16,555 nucleotides of DNA from an uncultured Asticcacaulis sp. (GTDB lineage Bacteria > Pseudomonadota > Alphaproteobacteria > Caulobacterales > Caulobacteraceae). This document shows positions 1 to 7,158 of the stretch, piece by piece. The notes beneath the pieces are model-generated. The model did not search any database, was not told the DNA's origin, and saw only the letters and a list, made by a program, of their open reading frames with translations. Numbering within the stretch: position 1 is the stretch's first letter; each line of letters starts with the position of its first letter. Where the stretch lies: contig CAMLPZ010000061.1 of assembly GCA_946482045.1 (NCBI GenBank), positions 1 to 16,555 on the forward strand. The letters are read 5' to 3'. The translations under genes were made by a program, and so were the position numbers.

Positions 1-1231
1 TCGAGCCCGATTCGCGCAGGTCCGAAAGCTGCGGCCGCTTGTCGTCGCGGCTTTCGACCTGACGCGACAGCTGCGACAGGGCGATAACCGGCACGGCCAG
101 TTCCTTGGCCAGCGATTTCAGGCCCATGGTGATGGTCGACACTTCTTGCACGCGGTTCATGGTCGACCCATCGCCGATGGTGACCAACTGAAGGTAGTCG
201 ACGATGATGCAGTCGAGGCCTGAGGTCCGCTTGAGGCGGCGGGCCCGGGCGGTGAGCTTGGCCAGGCTGATACCGCCGGTGTCGTCGATATAGAGCGGGG
301 ATGCGGCGATCTCCATCGCGGCCTCTTTCAGCCGCATGAACTCGCCTGCGTCGATCTCGCCTTTACGCATCTTGTCCGAGGCAACGCTTGAGGCATCGGC
401 GAGCAGACGCGAAGCCAACTGATCGGCTGACATTTCGAGCGAGTAGAAGGCCACGACGCCGCCGCTGACCGTCTTGCGCGTGCCGTCCGGCTGCGGCTCA
501 TAGGCATAGTTGCGGGCGATATTCATGGCGATATTGGTCGCCAGCGCCGTCTTCCCCATCGACGGACGGCCGGCCAGGATCAGCAGGTCGGACTTATGCA
601 GGCCGCCCATCTGCTTGTCCAGGTCCACCAGGCCGGTCGAAATGCCCGACAGGCCGCCGTCGCGGTGGAAGGCTTCTTCCGCCAGGTGCAGGGCGCCCGA
701 CACCGCTTCGGAAAACGGCACGAAGCCGGTCGATGACGAGCCGGTCTCGGCCATGGCGAAGAGCTGGGCTTCGGCGACTTCGATCTGTTCGCGGGCATCG
801 AGTTCGCCGTGCGCCGCCTTGGCGATCTCGCCACCCAGGCGGATCAGTTCGCGGCGGATGGCCAGGTCGTAGATGACGCGCGCATAGTCGTTGGCATTGG
901 CCGCCGGCGGGGCGCGGTCGACCAGGTCGGCAAAGTAGCGGATGCCGCCCAGGTCCTGGAAGGCTTGATCGTTCTTGAACTTGTCGAGCAGGACGATGGG
1001 TTCGGCCAGGTGGCCGACGCGGATCTGTTCTTCGATCGTGGCGAACAGGCGCTGATGGAAGGGCTCGTAGAAGTGCCGCGCCGCCAGACCGTCATAAAGG
1101 CGTTCATAGGCGCCATTGTCGAACATCAGGCAGCCGAGCAGCGCCTGTTCCGCCTCGAGATTATGCGGAAGCGAAGCAGGGGCGGCGTCCATTGAGGACA
1201 GGGGCAGGGGGGCGTCAAGCATGGTGGGCAT
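1..1231 (-). CDS. dnaB: Replicative DNA helicase DnaB (3' end cut by the window edge)
   Basis: Hexameric 5'-3' helicase that unwinds DNA at the replication fork and works with primase. The reading frame is open for 410 codons from the start to the window edge. It shows the N-terminal primase-interacting domain (about residues 15-120: HNLEAEQALLGCLMFDN, HFYEPFHQRLF), a linker, and the RecA-like domain. Walker A is GRPSMGKT at residues 221-228 and Walker B is CIIVDYLQL with D345; the sequence stops at RPQLSDLRESGS, just before the conserved IEQDAD-type segment. The family is usually about 470-500 residues, so some 60-90 C-terminal residues lie outside. Two in-frame ATGs, at 1231 and 1222, could start the protein (MPTMLDAP); neither has a strong Shine-Dalgarno, and I chose the longer form. 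Identity is very secure; the exact start is not. Confidence 0.95.
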   Translation of the reverse strand, partial: MPTMLDAPLPLSSMDAAPASLPHNLEAEQALLGCLMFDNGAYERLYDGLAARHFYEPFHQRLFATIEEQIRVGHLAEPIVLLDKFKNDQAFQDLGGIRYFADLVDRAPPAANANDYARVIYDLAIRRELIRLGGEIAKAAHGELDAREQIEVAEAQLFAMAETGSSSTGFVPFSEAVSGALHLAEEAFHRDGGLSGISTGLVDLDKQMGGLHKSDLLILAGRPSMGKTALATNIAMNIARNYAYEPQPDGTRKTVSGGVVAFYSLEMSADQLASRLLADASSVASDKMRKGEIDAGEFMRLKEAAMEIAASPLYIDDTGGISLAKLTARARRLKRTSGLDCIIVDYLQLVTIGDGSTMNRVQEVSTITMGLKSLAKELAVPVIALSQLSRQVESRDDKRPQLSDLRESGS

Positions 1232-1300
1232 GTAAAGACTTAAAGCAGGAAAGCAAAGAGACGTAACGGGCCAAATTAACGCCGTCCACATTTCTCGATT

Positions 1301-1316
1301 CACAGTCTGTGGATAG
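1301..1316. promoter_or_regulatory. Palindrome plus DnaA-box-like 9-mer upstream of dnaB
   Basis: CACAG-T-CTGTG is a perfect palindrome at 1301-1311. It overlaps TGTGGATAG at 1308-1316, whose complement CTATCCACA differs from the DnaA box TTATCCACA at the first base. It lies about 70-85 bases upstream of the dnaB start. A role in dnaB control is an inference from position and similarity only. I see no convincing -35/-10 pair here. Confidence 0.25.
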
Positions 1317-1430
1317 CGGGGATAGTTATGGCATATGGGCGCGCCGGGCCTGAAATTCCATAACGCCGATCGTCCGCGTGTTAAGGTTGAGGACTGCCTT
1401 TTTATCAACAGCTTGGCTGTCGATATTCAT

Positions 1431-1469
1431 GCAAAAGAAAGCCCCCGCGGTCACCCGCGGGGGCTTTCT
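1431..1469 (-). terminator. Intrinsic terminator of the TonB receptor gene
   Basis: A perfect 15-bp stem (1436-1450 with 1455-1469) closes a 4-base loop. It is very GC-rich in its upper half. On the minus strand it runs into TTTCTTTTGC. It lies 18 bases after the stop codon of the receptor gene, so it ends that transcript before dnaB. Confidence 0.85.
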
Positions 1470-1487
1470 CGCCCTACGAAGTATGGA

Positions 1488-3947
1488 TCAGAAGGACTGG
1501 CTGACCCGGGCGTAGAGGTATCGGCCGTTAAAGCCGAACGGTGAGAAGCGCGTAAAGGCCAGGGCGCCGGCGCCGTTGCCGCTGGTGACATTCAGGCTGG
1601 CCGGCGTGGCGTCCGGATATTCGTCCAGAACGTTGTCCGCGCCGATCGTCACCAGCGTGTTGGTGCGGAAGCGGTAGCTGGCCGACAGGTCGATCAGGGT
1701 GTGGTCGCCGGTCTGGATGTCGTTGACGGCGAGCGTCGCTGGGTCGGTAACATTACCGTAGTAGGTGGCGCGGGCATTGGCGGCCCACGATCCGTTGCTC
1801 CAGTCGACCGCGAAGGTGCCCTTGTTCTCGGGCGCCGAGCTCGTGAGGATCTGCTGGCGGACGCGGGCAAACAGGACCGGCTGCGGGCTGAGCGGTGAGT
1901 TGGTGAGCGTCGGAAGGCGATCGATCTCCGTCGTGTTGTTGTTCCACGCCAGCGACAGGTTAAAGCGGCCGTAATTGTCAGTCGGGATGCGATAATTCGC
2001 AACGACATCAATGCCTTTGGTCGTGGTGTCGACACCGTTGATGAAGAAGCGCGCCGCCGTTACATTATAGGGCGCCAGGAGGGTCGTGATCTGTCCGCCG
2101 GACAGGTTTTCCGACAACACGATCCGGTCATCGATGTCGATGCTATATCCGTCGACAGTGACTTCGAACGGGCCTTTGCGCCAGACAAAGCCCAATGTTG
2201 CGCTGGTCGAGGTCTCCGGCTCAAGTGCCTCTGCGCCCAGAAGCTGGGCGATCTCGCTGGTCGCCGGGAAGGTGCCGGTTTCCAGGATCACTGCCGGCGT
2301 GACTGCTGTGTTCAGGTTGCTGGTCGTAGAGGTGAAGAACTGCTGGCCCAGCGACGGCGCGCGGAAGCCGGTCGAGATCGAGCCACGGACGGCAAAGGCG
2401 TCCGTAACGTCGTAACGCAGGGCCAGTTTGCCCGAGGTGTTGCTGCCGAAGTCCGAATAGTCTTCGTAACGGACAGCGGCGTCGTAGGACAGCTTGTCGG
2501 TAAAATCGCCCGCCACGTTGGCGTAGACGCCGATGCTGTTGCGGTCTTCGTCGACCACATTGCTGGGCTGGAAGCCCGGGAAGCCTTGCGCGCCCGCAGG
2601 CTTGCCGCTGACCGGGCCCGGCGCGTAGGACTTGAGTTCGCCCTCGCGAATGGCATAGTTTTCATTGCGAGCTTCAAGACCGACAGCAAGCGTCAGCGGG
2701 CCGGCCAGGCCTACGTCGAACGGACGGCTGAGGTCGGCATTGAAGACCGTCTGCTCATAAACCAGGCGGCCGTCATTGAATGAGGTCGGCGACGCGGCGC
2801 CGTAAGAGGCGTTGATGGTGTTGCGGGTGCGGAAATCGATCGTGTTCCGGCCGGTTGTCAGGCTGTAGTCCTGGGTCCATTCTCCCCAGGTGCCGCGCAC
2901 GCCGATGGTCGCGGACTGGTCTTCAGACGTTATGCCGATCAGCGGCAGGAAGCCGTTTGGATAGACTTCCGCGATATTGCCCGACGCATTGCTGTGGCGG
3001 AAGAAGGCGGCGCTTTCCGACTTGATCCGGTTGAAGCCGGCATTGCCGTAGAGCTTCCAGCTGTCGTTCAACGGAACGCCGGCATTGACGAACACCGAGG
3101 TCGTCTGCTGGTCCGGATCGCCATAGCGGGCGGTCACGATCTTTTGGCTGGCGACGGTCGGGTCGGTGTCGATATCGGCCCGGTTGGTGAAGCCGCGGTC
3201 GCGGTAATGGCCTGAAACGGTCAGGAAGCCTTCGTCGCCAATCGGCAGGCCCAGCCAGCCCGACAGGTCGGTGGTACGGCCGTCATTGACGTGACGCGAC
3301 GAATTGGCCGGCTCGACGTCAGTGTCGTATTCGCCGTAACTCAAGGTAACATTGCCGCCTTCGCGGGCTTCGCGCAGGTGCAGGTTCAGTACGCCGGCGA
3401 TGGCGTCGGAACCGTATTGCGCCGAGGCGCCGTCACGCAGGACTTCAACGCGGGAGAGCGCCGCTTCGGGAATGGCGTTAAGATCAACCGCAACCGAGCC
3501 ACGGCCGGCCGAGCCGTTGATATTGACGAGCGCCGAGGTATGGCGACGCTTGCCGTTGACCAGGACCAGGGTCTGGTCGGGCGACAGGCCGCGCAGGGAG
3601 GCGGGACGAACGGCGTCGGTGGCATCGGTGCCGGACGGACGCGGGAAGTTCAACGACGGGGCGACACGCGACAGGCCTTGTGCCAGTTCGGTCGAGCCCT
3701 GGGCCTCCAGCGCGCGCGTGGTGACAACGTCGACGGGGACAAGGGTGTTGAGACGCGAGCGATTCGACGCGCGCTGGCCGGTGACGACGACTTCGGTGCC
3801 TTCGTCGGCGGTCGGTGCTGATGTGGCTGTATCCTGGGCGTGGGCCGCCAAGCCCGAGGACAGGCCCAGCGACAGGGCCAGTGACAGGCCAAGCGCCGTC
3901 GAGCGATACAGGCGCGCGGATGTGCGGGGTGCATTTGCTTTGATCAT
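1488..3947 (-). CDS. TonB-dependent outer-membrane receptor
   Basis: An 819-residue outer-membrane active transporter of the plug-plus-22-strand-barrel family, energised by TonB-ExbB-ExbD. Residues 1-37 form a signal peptide (basic start, Leu/Ser/Ala-rich core, cleavage after AHA). A TonB-box-like TEVVVTGQR follows at about 51-59. The plug domain shows SLRGLSPDQTLVLVNGKRRH, then VDLNAIPEAALSRVEVLRDG and SAQYGSDAIAGVLNL. The rest is barrel, ending LYARVSQSF with the terminal Phe typical of BAM substrates. The substrate cannot be read from sequence. Receptors with this plug signature are abundant in caulobacters and sphingomonads and are often linked to carbohydrates or other scarce nutrients. 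The gene is alone between its own terminator and a 290-base AT-rich upstream region. The start ATG at 3947 has only a weak upstream AAGAG, but the signal peptide supports it. Confidence 0.95.
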   Translation of the reverse strand: MIKANAPRTSARLYRSTALGLSLALSLGLSSGLAAHAQDTATSAPTADEGTEVVVTGQRASNRSRLNTLVPVDVVTTRALEAQGSTELAQGLSRVAPSLNFPRPSGTDATDAVRPASLRGLSPDQTLVLVNGKRRHTSALVNINGSAGRGSVAVDLNAIPEAALSRVEVLRDGASAQYGSDAIAGVLNLHLREAREGGNVTLSYGEYDTDVEPANSSRHVNDGRTTDLSGWLGLPIGDEGFLTVSGHYRDRGFTNRADIDTDPTVASQKIVTARYGDPDQQTTSVFVNAGVPLNDSWKLYGNAGFNRIKSESAAFFRHSNASGNIAEVYPNGFLPLIGITSEDQSATIGVRGTWGEWTQDYSLTTGRNTIDFRTRNTINASYGAASPTSFNDGRLVYEQTVFNADLSRPFDVGLAGPLTLAVGLEARNENYAIREGELKSYAPGPVSGKPAGAQGFPGFQPSNVVDEDRNSIGVYANVAGDFTDKLSYDAAVRYEDYSDFGSNTSGKLALRYDVTDAFAVRGSISTGFRAPSLGQQFFTSTTSNLNTAVTPAVILETGTFPATSEIAQLLGAEALEPETSTSATLGFVWRKGPFEVTVDGYSIDIDDRIVLSENLSGGQITTLLAPYNVTAARFFINGVDTTTKGIDVVANYRIPTDNYGRFNLSLAWNNNTTEIDRLPTLTNSPLSPQPVLFARVRQQILTSSAPENKGTFAVDWSNGSWAANARATYYGNVTDPATLAVNDIQTGDHTLIDLSASYRFRTNTLVTIGADNVLDEYPDATPASLNVTSGNGAGALAFTRFSPFGFNGRYLYARVSQSF

Positions 3948-4236
3948 GGGGAGGATCTCTTAGCTATCGGTTGGTGTGCGTGGTGTCTTATTTCCGACAA
4001 AATCGGTTTTAATTGCGCCTTATTTGATCCCCGTTCGGCACAGTTTAAAGAGGGGCGGGGCCGCACATTTATTAAATTCCGACGTTAGAAAAACTACAGA
4101 TCCATTTGAAAACGGCGTTCTCGGCTTAACCTGCTAAATGACATGCCGAAAATCGCGATCACATTCCAGCATTGTATGAAATTAAATTCGTGTAGTATTT
4201 ATGGTAATTTTATTTTGATGCCTTGAGCCAAACGCA
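3948..4236. other. AT-rich non-coding region upstream of the TonB receptor
   Basis: This stretch is clearly richer in A and T than the flanking genes, especially 4060-4230. It should contain the receptor promoter, reading on the minus strand. I looked for paired -35/-10 hexamers and found none convincing. The only small structure seen is CCGA-CAAAA-TCGG near 3994-4006. No gene is supported here. Confidence 0.5.
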
Positions 4237-4268
4237 AAACGCCCGGCAGCCGAAGCTACCGGGCGTTT
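4237..4268 (-). terminator. Intrinsic terminator of the cold-shock gene
   Basis: AAACGCCCGG (4237-4246) pairs with CCGGGCGTTT (4259-4268), with a further short AGC/GCT helix inside and a CGAA-type loop. On the minus strand it is followed by TTTTGCGTTT. It lies 21 bases past the cold-shock stop codon. Confidence 0.85.
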
Positions 4269-4289
4269 CAACAAATAGCTATAGAGCTA

Positions 4290-4493
4290 TTAGAGCAGTT
4301 GCAGGTTCGCAGCCGAAGTCTTGCCGCGCTCCGTAACCAGCTCGTAGCTGATCTTCTGGTTGTCGTTCAGACCACGCAGACCGGCCTTTTCAACAGCGCT
4401 GATGTGCACGAACACATCGCCGCCGCCTTGATCCGGCTGAATAAAACCATAGCCTTTGGTGGAGTTGAACCACTTGACCGTACCTGTCGCCAT
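4290..4493 (-). CDS. Cold-shock-domain protein (CspA family)
   Basis: A 67-residue single cold-shock domain that binds single-stranded RNA/DNA in the cytoplasm and acts as an RNA chaperone. It opens MATGTVKWFNSTKGYGFI and carries both nucleic-acid-binding motifs: RNP1 (KGYGFIQP, about residues 13-20) and RNP2 (DVFVHIS, about 26-32). The length is that of free-standing family members. A strong Shine-Dalgarno AAGGAGG (4500-4506) sits 6 bases before the ATG. The gene has its own terminator and about 160 bases of leader/promoter space before the rplI terminator. A small GCAC-CTTC-GTGC hairpin at 4513-4524 lies just upstream of the Shine-Dalgarno. Whether it is cold-induced or constitutive cannot be decided from the sequence. 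Confidence 0.96.
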   Translation of the reverse strand: MATGTVKWFNSTKGYGFIQPDQGGGDVFVHISAVEKAGLRGLNDNQKISYELVTERGKTSAANLQLL

Positions 4494-4656
4494 TATTGGC
4501 CTCCTTGATATCGCACCTTCGTGCAGAGAGGCGGACGCGAGATTGCGCCGCCGAAATCCGAAGTTAGCGATGTCCTGAAGAGCGCCGGGTGGCGGATCAG
4601 CTGGGGTATCCTAAGTCTCGAACGCAGGTACTGTATGCGGTTTCTCGCTTTTGGCA

Positions 4657-4688
4657 AGAAAAAACCCCGGAAGGCGGACCTTCCGGGG
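4657..4688 (-). terminator. Intrinsic terminator of the rpsF-rpsR-rplI operon
   Basis: A perfect 10-bp stem CCCCGGAAGG / CCTTCCGGGG (4665-4674 with 4679-4688) and a 4-base loop. On the minus strand it is followed by six T residues and then CTT (4657-4664). It lies 24 bases after the rplI stop codon and is a textbook Rho-independent terminator. Confidence 0.95.
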
Positions 4689-4712
4689 CAACTTCCCAAA
4701 GGAAAGCTCGGC

Positions 4713-5300
4713 TTACGCCTCGTAGGGGGCGTCCGCCATGGCCTGGCCGGCGCCGCCTTCCAGCAGGTCGGCAGCGGCTTGTTCGTCGGCGAGACGGTCT
4801 TCCTCGAATTGCGAGGCGATGACGTTCTCACCGGCGGCCTGACGTTCGGCCTCGTCGGCCGAACGCGCCACGTTCACCGTGATGGTGATCGAGACTTCGG
4901 CGTGAAGACGGACCTTCAGGCTGTGCAGGCCCAGCGTCTTGATCGGTGTGTCGAGCACGATCTGGTTGCGTTCGACCTTGCCACTGGCCTCAGCCACGGC
5001 TTCGGCGACGTCGCGCGCGTTGACCGAACCGTACAGCTGGCCCGAGTCACCCGCCTGGCGGATGACGACGTAGGTGGTGCCGTCGAGTTCGCCGGCTGCC
5101 TTTTCGGCCGCGGCCTTGTTGGCGGCGTTGCGGGCGACGATCTGTTCCTTCTGAGCTTCGAAGATCTTCAGATTGGCGGCGGTAGCGCGCAGCGCCTTGT
5201 GGCGCGGCAGCAGGTAGTTACGGGCAAAACCGTCCTTGACCGTGGCGATATCGCCGATCTGGCCCAGGTTTTCCACGCGTTCAAGCAGAACAACTTTCAT
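4713..5300 (-). CDS. rplI: 50S ribosomal protein bL9
   Basis: A 195-residue large-subunit protein that binds 23S rRNA near the L1 stalk. The N-terminal domain is clear: MKVVLLERVENLGQIGDIATVKDGFARNYLLPRHKAL with the conserved G-V-KDG-RNYL-P pattern. It is followed by the long connecting helix (KIFEAQKEQIVARNAANKAA) and the C-terminal domain (SGQLYGSVNARDVAEAV...IKTLGLHSLKVRLHAEV). The E. coli protein is about 149 residues. The extra 45 or so are an acidic, Ala-rich tail (AERQAAGENVIASQFEEDRL...), common in alphaproteobacteria. It is the third gene of the rpsF operon, starting 12 bases after rpsR. Its Shine-Dalgarno AAGGAG (5309-5314) overlaps the rpsR stop codon, which suggests translational coupling. 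Confidence 0.97.
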   Translation of the reverse strand: MKVVLLERVENLGQIGDIATVKDGFARNYLLPRHKALRATAANLKIFEAQKEQIVARNAANKAAAEKAAGELDGTTYVVIRQAGDSGQLYGSVNARDVAEAVAEASGKVERNQIVLDTPIKTLGLHSLKVRLHAEVSITITVNVARSADEAERQAAGENVIASQFEEDRLADEQAAADLLEGGAGQAMADAPYEA

Positions 5301-5312
5301 GTGCCTAACTCC

Positions 5313-5594
5313 TTACTTCACAACGTAGGGGAGCAGGGCGAGGAAGCGGGCGCGCTTGATGGCCTTGGCCAGTTCGCGTTGCTTCTTCTGGCTCACGGCC
5401 GTGATGCGCGACGGCACGATCTTGCCGCGCTCGGAAATGTAGCGCTGCAGGAGCTTGACGTCCTTGTAGTCGATCTTCGGCGCGTTGGCGCCCGAGAACG
5501 GGCATACCTTGCGGCGACGGAAGAACGGGCGGCGGGCAGGGCCGTTGCCGACGGGAGCGCCGGGCGTAGCGGCGATGGTGTTTTCTTCAGCCAT
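5313..5594 (-). CDS. rpsR: 30S ribosomal protein bS18
   Basis: A 93-residue small-subunit protein of the 30S platform that binds as a heterodimer with bS6. The conserved core is unmistakable: [10 protein letters not shown], then [18 protein letters not shown], then [18 protein letters not shown] and [13 protein letters not shown]. The N-terminal 20 residues ([20 protein letters not shown]) are a low-complexity extension. A single Cys in CPFSG remains of a metal site found in some homologues; the other usual Cys positions are absent. The ATG at 5594 has an upstream AGGGACAG. It lies 11 bases after rpsF, within the same operon. Confidence 0.97.
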   Translation of the reverse strand: MAEENTIAATPGAPVGNGPARRPFFRRRKVCPFSGANAPKIDYKDVKLLQRYISERGKIVPSRITAVSQKKQRELAKAIKRARFLALLPYVVK

Positions 5595-5605
5595 GTGTCT
5601 GTCCC

Positions 5606-5989
5606 TTACTCGGCAAAGGCTTCTTGACGTTCACCGCGTTCGGGGCGGTCACCGCGCTCCGGACGGTCACGACGGGCGAGGACGGGCGAGAGTTCGAGGT
5701 CGAGCTCTTCGACACGGACGGTCTGGAAGCGGATGACGTCTTCGTTGATCGACAACTGACGTTCCATTTCCTTGACGGCCGCGGCCGGGGCGTCGAGCGC
5801 CAGCAGCGAATAGTGCGCCTTGCGGTTCTTCTTGACGCGATAGGTCAGGTTGCGCAGGCCCCAGTATTCGATCTTGGCGATGTGGCCGCCGTTTTCTTCG
5901 ATCAGGGCTTTCAGGGTGTCGTTGAGGGCTTCCGCCTGTTGCGGCGAAATGTCCTGCCGCGACATCACGACGTGTTCGTAATAGGGCAT
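5606..5989 (-). CDS. rpsF: 30S ribosomal protein bS6
   Basis: A 127-residue small-subunit protein and partner of bS18, first gene of the operon. It begins [18 protein letters not shown], with the family ferredoxin-like fold region through [27 protein letters not shown] and [21 protein letters not shown]. The C-terminal tail is charged and repetitive (DRPERG twice, then ERQEAFAE), as in many alphaproteobacterial S6 proteins. The frame is open further upstream to an ATG at 6082, but MPYYEHVV matches the family N-terminus. AGAGG lies 6-7 bases before the ATG at 5989, so that start is preferred. The longer form would also run through the structured leader described separately. Confidence 0.96.
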   Translation of the reverse strand: MPYYEHVVMSRQDISPQQAEALNDTLKALIEENGGHIAKIEYWGLRNLTYRVKKNRKAHYSLLALDAPAAAVKEMERQLSINEDVIRFQTVRVEELDLELSPVLARRDRPERGDRPERGERQEAFAE

Positions 5990-6009
5990 TTTTATCCTCT
6001 TCCGATGAG

Positions 6010-6086
6010 AAGGGTGGCGCGGGTGACGGCGGAAGTCCGCCACGCACGATGGTTCAGTGGCTCCGCGGATGCGGCTGACCACCCTT
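6010..6086 (-). promoter_or_regulatory. rpsF: Structured leader of the rpsF operon; candidate S6:S18 control element
   Basis: On the minus strand AAGGGTGG (6079-6086) can pair with CCACCCTT (6010-6017), enclosing two further hairpins. One is TCAG-CCGC-ATCC-GCGG-AGCCA-CTGA (6054-6078), with a 5-base bulge AGCCA. The other is GGCGG-ACTT-CCGCC (6028-6041). This makes a three-way-junction-like leader ending about 20 bases before the rpsF start. Some bacterial rpsF leaders bind the S6:S18 dimer for autoregulation. Assigning that role here is inference from location and foldability. Confidence 0.45.
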
Positions 6087-6099
6087 CAGGGGAAGCGGG

Positions 6100-6128
6100 C
6101 CTATAGAGGAAGTCCGTGCAAAAGGCAA
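6100..6128 (-). promoter_or_regulatory. rpsF: Promoter of the rpsF-rpsR-rplI operon
   Basis: TTGCCT (6128-6123) and TATAGG (6105-6100) are separated by exactly 17 bases on the minus strand. The same two hexamers with the same spacing occur upstream of rplK (15069-15097). This repetition makes chance unlikely. The predicted transcript would start near 6093 and have a leader of about 104 bases. Confidence 0.7.
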
Positions 6129-6183
6129 GCGCCGTAAGTATCCGCGGCAAGCTTTCGCCTGGTCGTTCCATTACAATCGCTTC

Positions 6184-6206
6184 ATGACAGGCTTTTAAGT
6201 TGTCAT
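6184..6206. promoter_or_regulatory. Inverted repeat ATGACA-N11-TGTCAT, possible operator
   Basis: Two perfect 6-base arms (6184-6189 and 6201-6206) with centres about 1.5 helical turns apart. It lies between the divergent rpsF promoter and the GIN-domain gene. A weak plus-strand promoter TTGGGA-N18-TATACA (6206-6235) begins at its right arm, so a bound protein could control the GIN-domain gene. No regulator is encoded nearby. Confidence 0.25.
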
Positions 6207-6279
6207 TGGGAGGCCGCGTCGTCAGGGTGTATACATCGGCTCCGGTTCGGGAGCACACAATAAACGGGAAACTGGGATC

Positions 6280-7119
6280 ATGAAAAACCTCACGATTGTA
6301 TCGGCTGTTTCGGTTATCGCCACAATGGTTGCGGTTCCGGCCTTTGCGGCCGTGGCCAAGGAAGTTGAACTGGAAAACGTCGCCGCGCGCGTTGTCGTTA
6401 CGCCTGAGGCCCGCCAGGATGTCGAGCTCAAGGTCGCTTATGCCACGGGCAACAAGCTGCCCAAGATCATGGTCCACATGGAAGGCACGAAGCTGGTCGC
6501 CGACGGCAAGCTCAAGATGCGCGGCCTGCAATGTCAGGGCGCGGATGCCGTCAAGATCAACGGCATCGGCGTTGTCGCCAAGGCCGAGCTTCCGATCGTC
6601 TATATTAAAGTGCCGATGAACGCCGAGGTTTCGGTCGGCGGCGCGACCTTCGGCCAAATGGGCGCGACCTCCGAACTGGAGTTCAGCCAGGGCGGCTGCG
6701 GCAACTGGACACTTGGCGATGTCGCAGGCCGCGCCGAAGTCAATATCGGCGGTTCGGGTGATGTTGCTGGCGGCAATACCCGCGACCTCGCCGTCAATAT
6801 CGGCGGCTCGGGCAATTTCAAGGCCAAATCCGTCGCCGCGCTGGAAGCCAATATCGGCGGCAATGGCGATATCGAACTCATCAAGATCAATGGCCCGGCT
6901 GAGGTCAATATCGGCGGTTCGGGCAATGTTGCCGTCGCGGAAGGTTTCATGCCGAAGCTCGAAGTCAATATCGCCGGCTCCGGTGACGTACGCTTCGGCG
7001 GCGAGGCTAAGGACGTCGAGGTCAATATCGTCGGTTCCGGCGATGTCCGCGTCAAGAAGGTGTCGGGCAACATCTCACGTTCGATCATGGGTTCGGGCAA
7101 CGTTGTTGTCGGCCAGTAA
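6280..7119 (+). CDS. Exported GIN-domain (DUF2807) repeat protein
   Basis: A 279-residue secreted protein of unknown function. Residues 1-23 are a signal peptide (MKNLT start, hydrophobic core, cleavage after AFA). From about residue 150 to the end it consists of seven imperfect repeats of 18-20 residues centred on V-N-I-G-G-S-G-[DN]-V, the hallmark of the putative auto-transporter adhesin head GIN (DUF2807) family. That family is expected to form a right-handed beta-helix or ladder. Two cysteines, C85 and C140, lie before the repeats and could form a disulfide. The ATG at 6280 is preceded by purine-rich GGGAAACTGGG. The gene is transcribed away from rpsF and converges with the flagellin gene. 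The periplasmic or surface role, perhaps adhesion or envelope sensing, is a family-level guess. Confidence 0.88.
   Translation: MKNLTIVSAVSVIATMVAVPAFAAVAKEVELENVAARVVVTPEARQDVELKVAYATGNKLPKIMVHMEGTKLVADGKLKMRGLQCQGADAVKINGIGVVAKAELPIVYIKVPMNAEVSVGGATFGQMGATSELEFSQGGCGNWTLGDVAGRAEVNIGGSGDVAGGNTRDLAVNIGGSGNFKAKSVAALEANIGGNGDIELIKINGPAEVNIGGSGNVAVAEGFMPKLEVNIAGSGDVRFGGEAKDVEVNIVGSGDVRVKKVSGNISRSIMGSGNVVVGQ
6739..7098 (+). repeat. Seven coding repeats (54-60 bp) inside the GIN-domain gene
   Basis: The unit begins GTCAATATCGGCGG, coding V-N-I-G-G. Copies start at 6739, 6793, 6847, 6904, 6964 and 7021, and a diverged seventh is at about 7078. Spacings are 54, 54, 57, 60, 57 and 57 bases. All are multiples of three, so the frame is kept. 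The unit cores are very alike while the linkers differ, which points to old duplication with selection on the turn motif. Confidence 0.8.
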
Positions 7120-7127
7120 GCCTTAAC

Positions 7128-7158
7128 GCAGCTCTTCCCCGATTAACGGAAGAGCTGC
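7128..7158. terminator. Hairpin at the convergent 3' ends of the GIN and flagellin genes
   Basis: GCAGCTCTTCC (7128-7138) pairs perfectly with GGAAGAGCTGC (7148-7158) around a 9-base loop that contains the flagellin stop codon. It lies 8 bases past the GIN-gene stop. It could act in both directions. There is no T-run on either side, so intrinsic termination is plausible but not textbook. Confidence 0.5.

Noticed and set aside
1335..1544. Small plus-strand open frame spanning the receptor terminator
   Set aside because: It runs through a perfect terminator hairpin into the antisense of the receptor, with no ribosome site or family match.
3291..3963. Long plus-strand open frames opposite the TonB receptor N-terminus
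   Set aside because: They are low-complexity Arg/Ala-rich translations antisense to a clear plug domain and signal peptide.
4521..5627. A 368-codon open frame on the plus strand opposite rplI and rpsR
   Set aside because: It is antisense to two unmistakable ribosomal protein genes, has no family resemblance, and arises from GC-rich codon bias.
5990..6082. N-terminal extension of rpsF to an upstream ATG
   Set aside because: The extra 31 residues do not match the S6 family and would overlap the structured leader; the internal ATG has a proper Shine-Dalgarno.
6739..7098. CRISPR array or tandem satellite
   Set aside because: The repeats keep one reading frame, encode a known protein repeat, and have no constant-length unique spacers.
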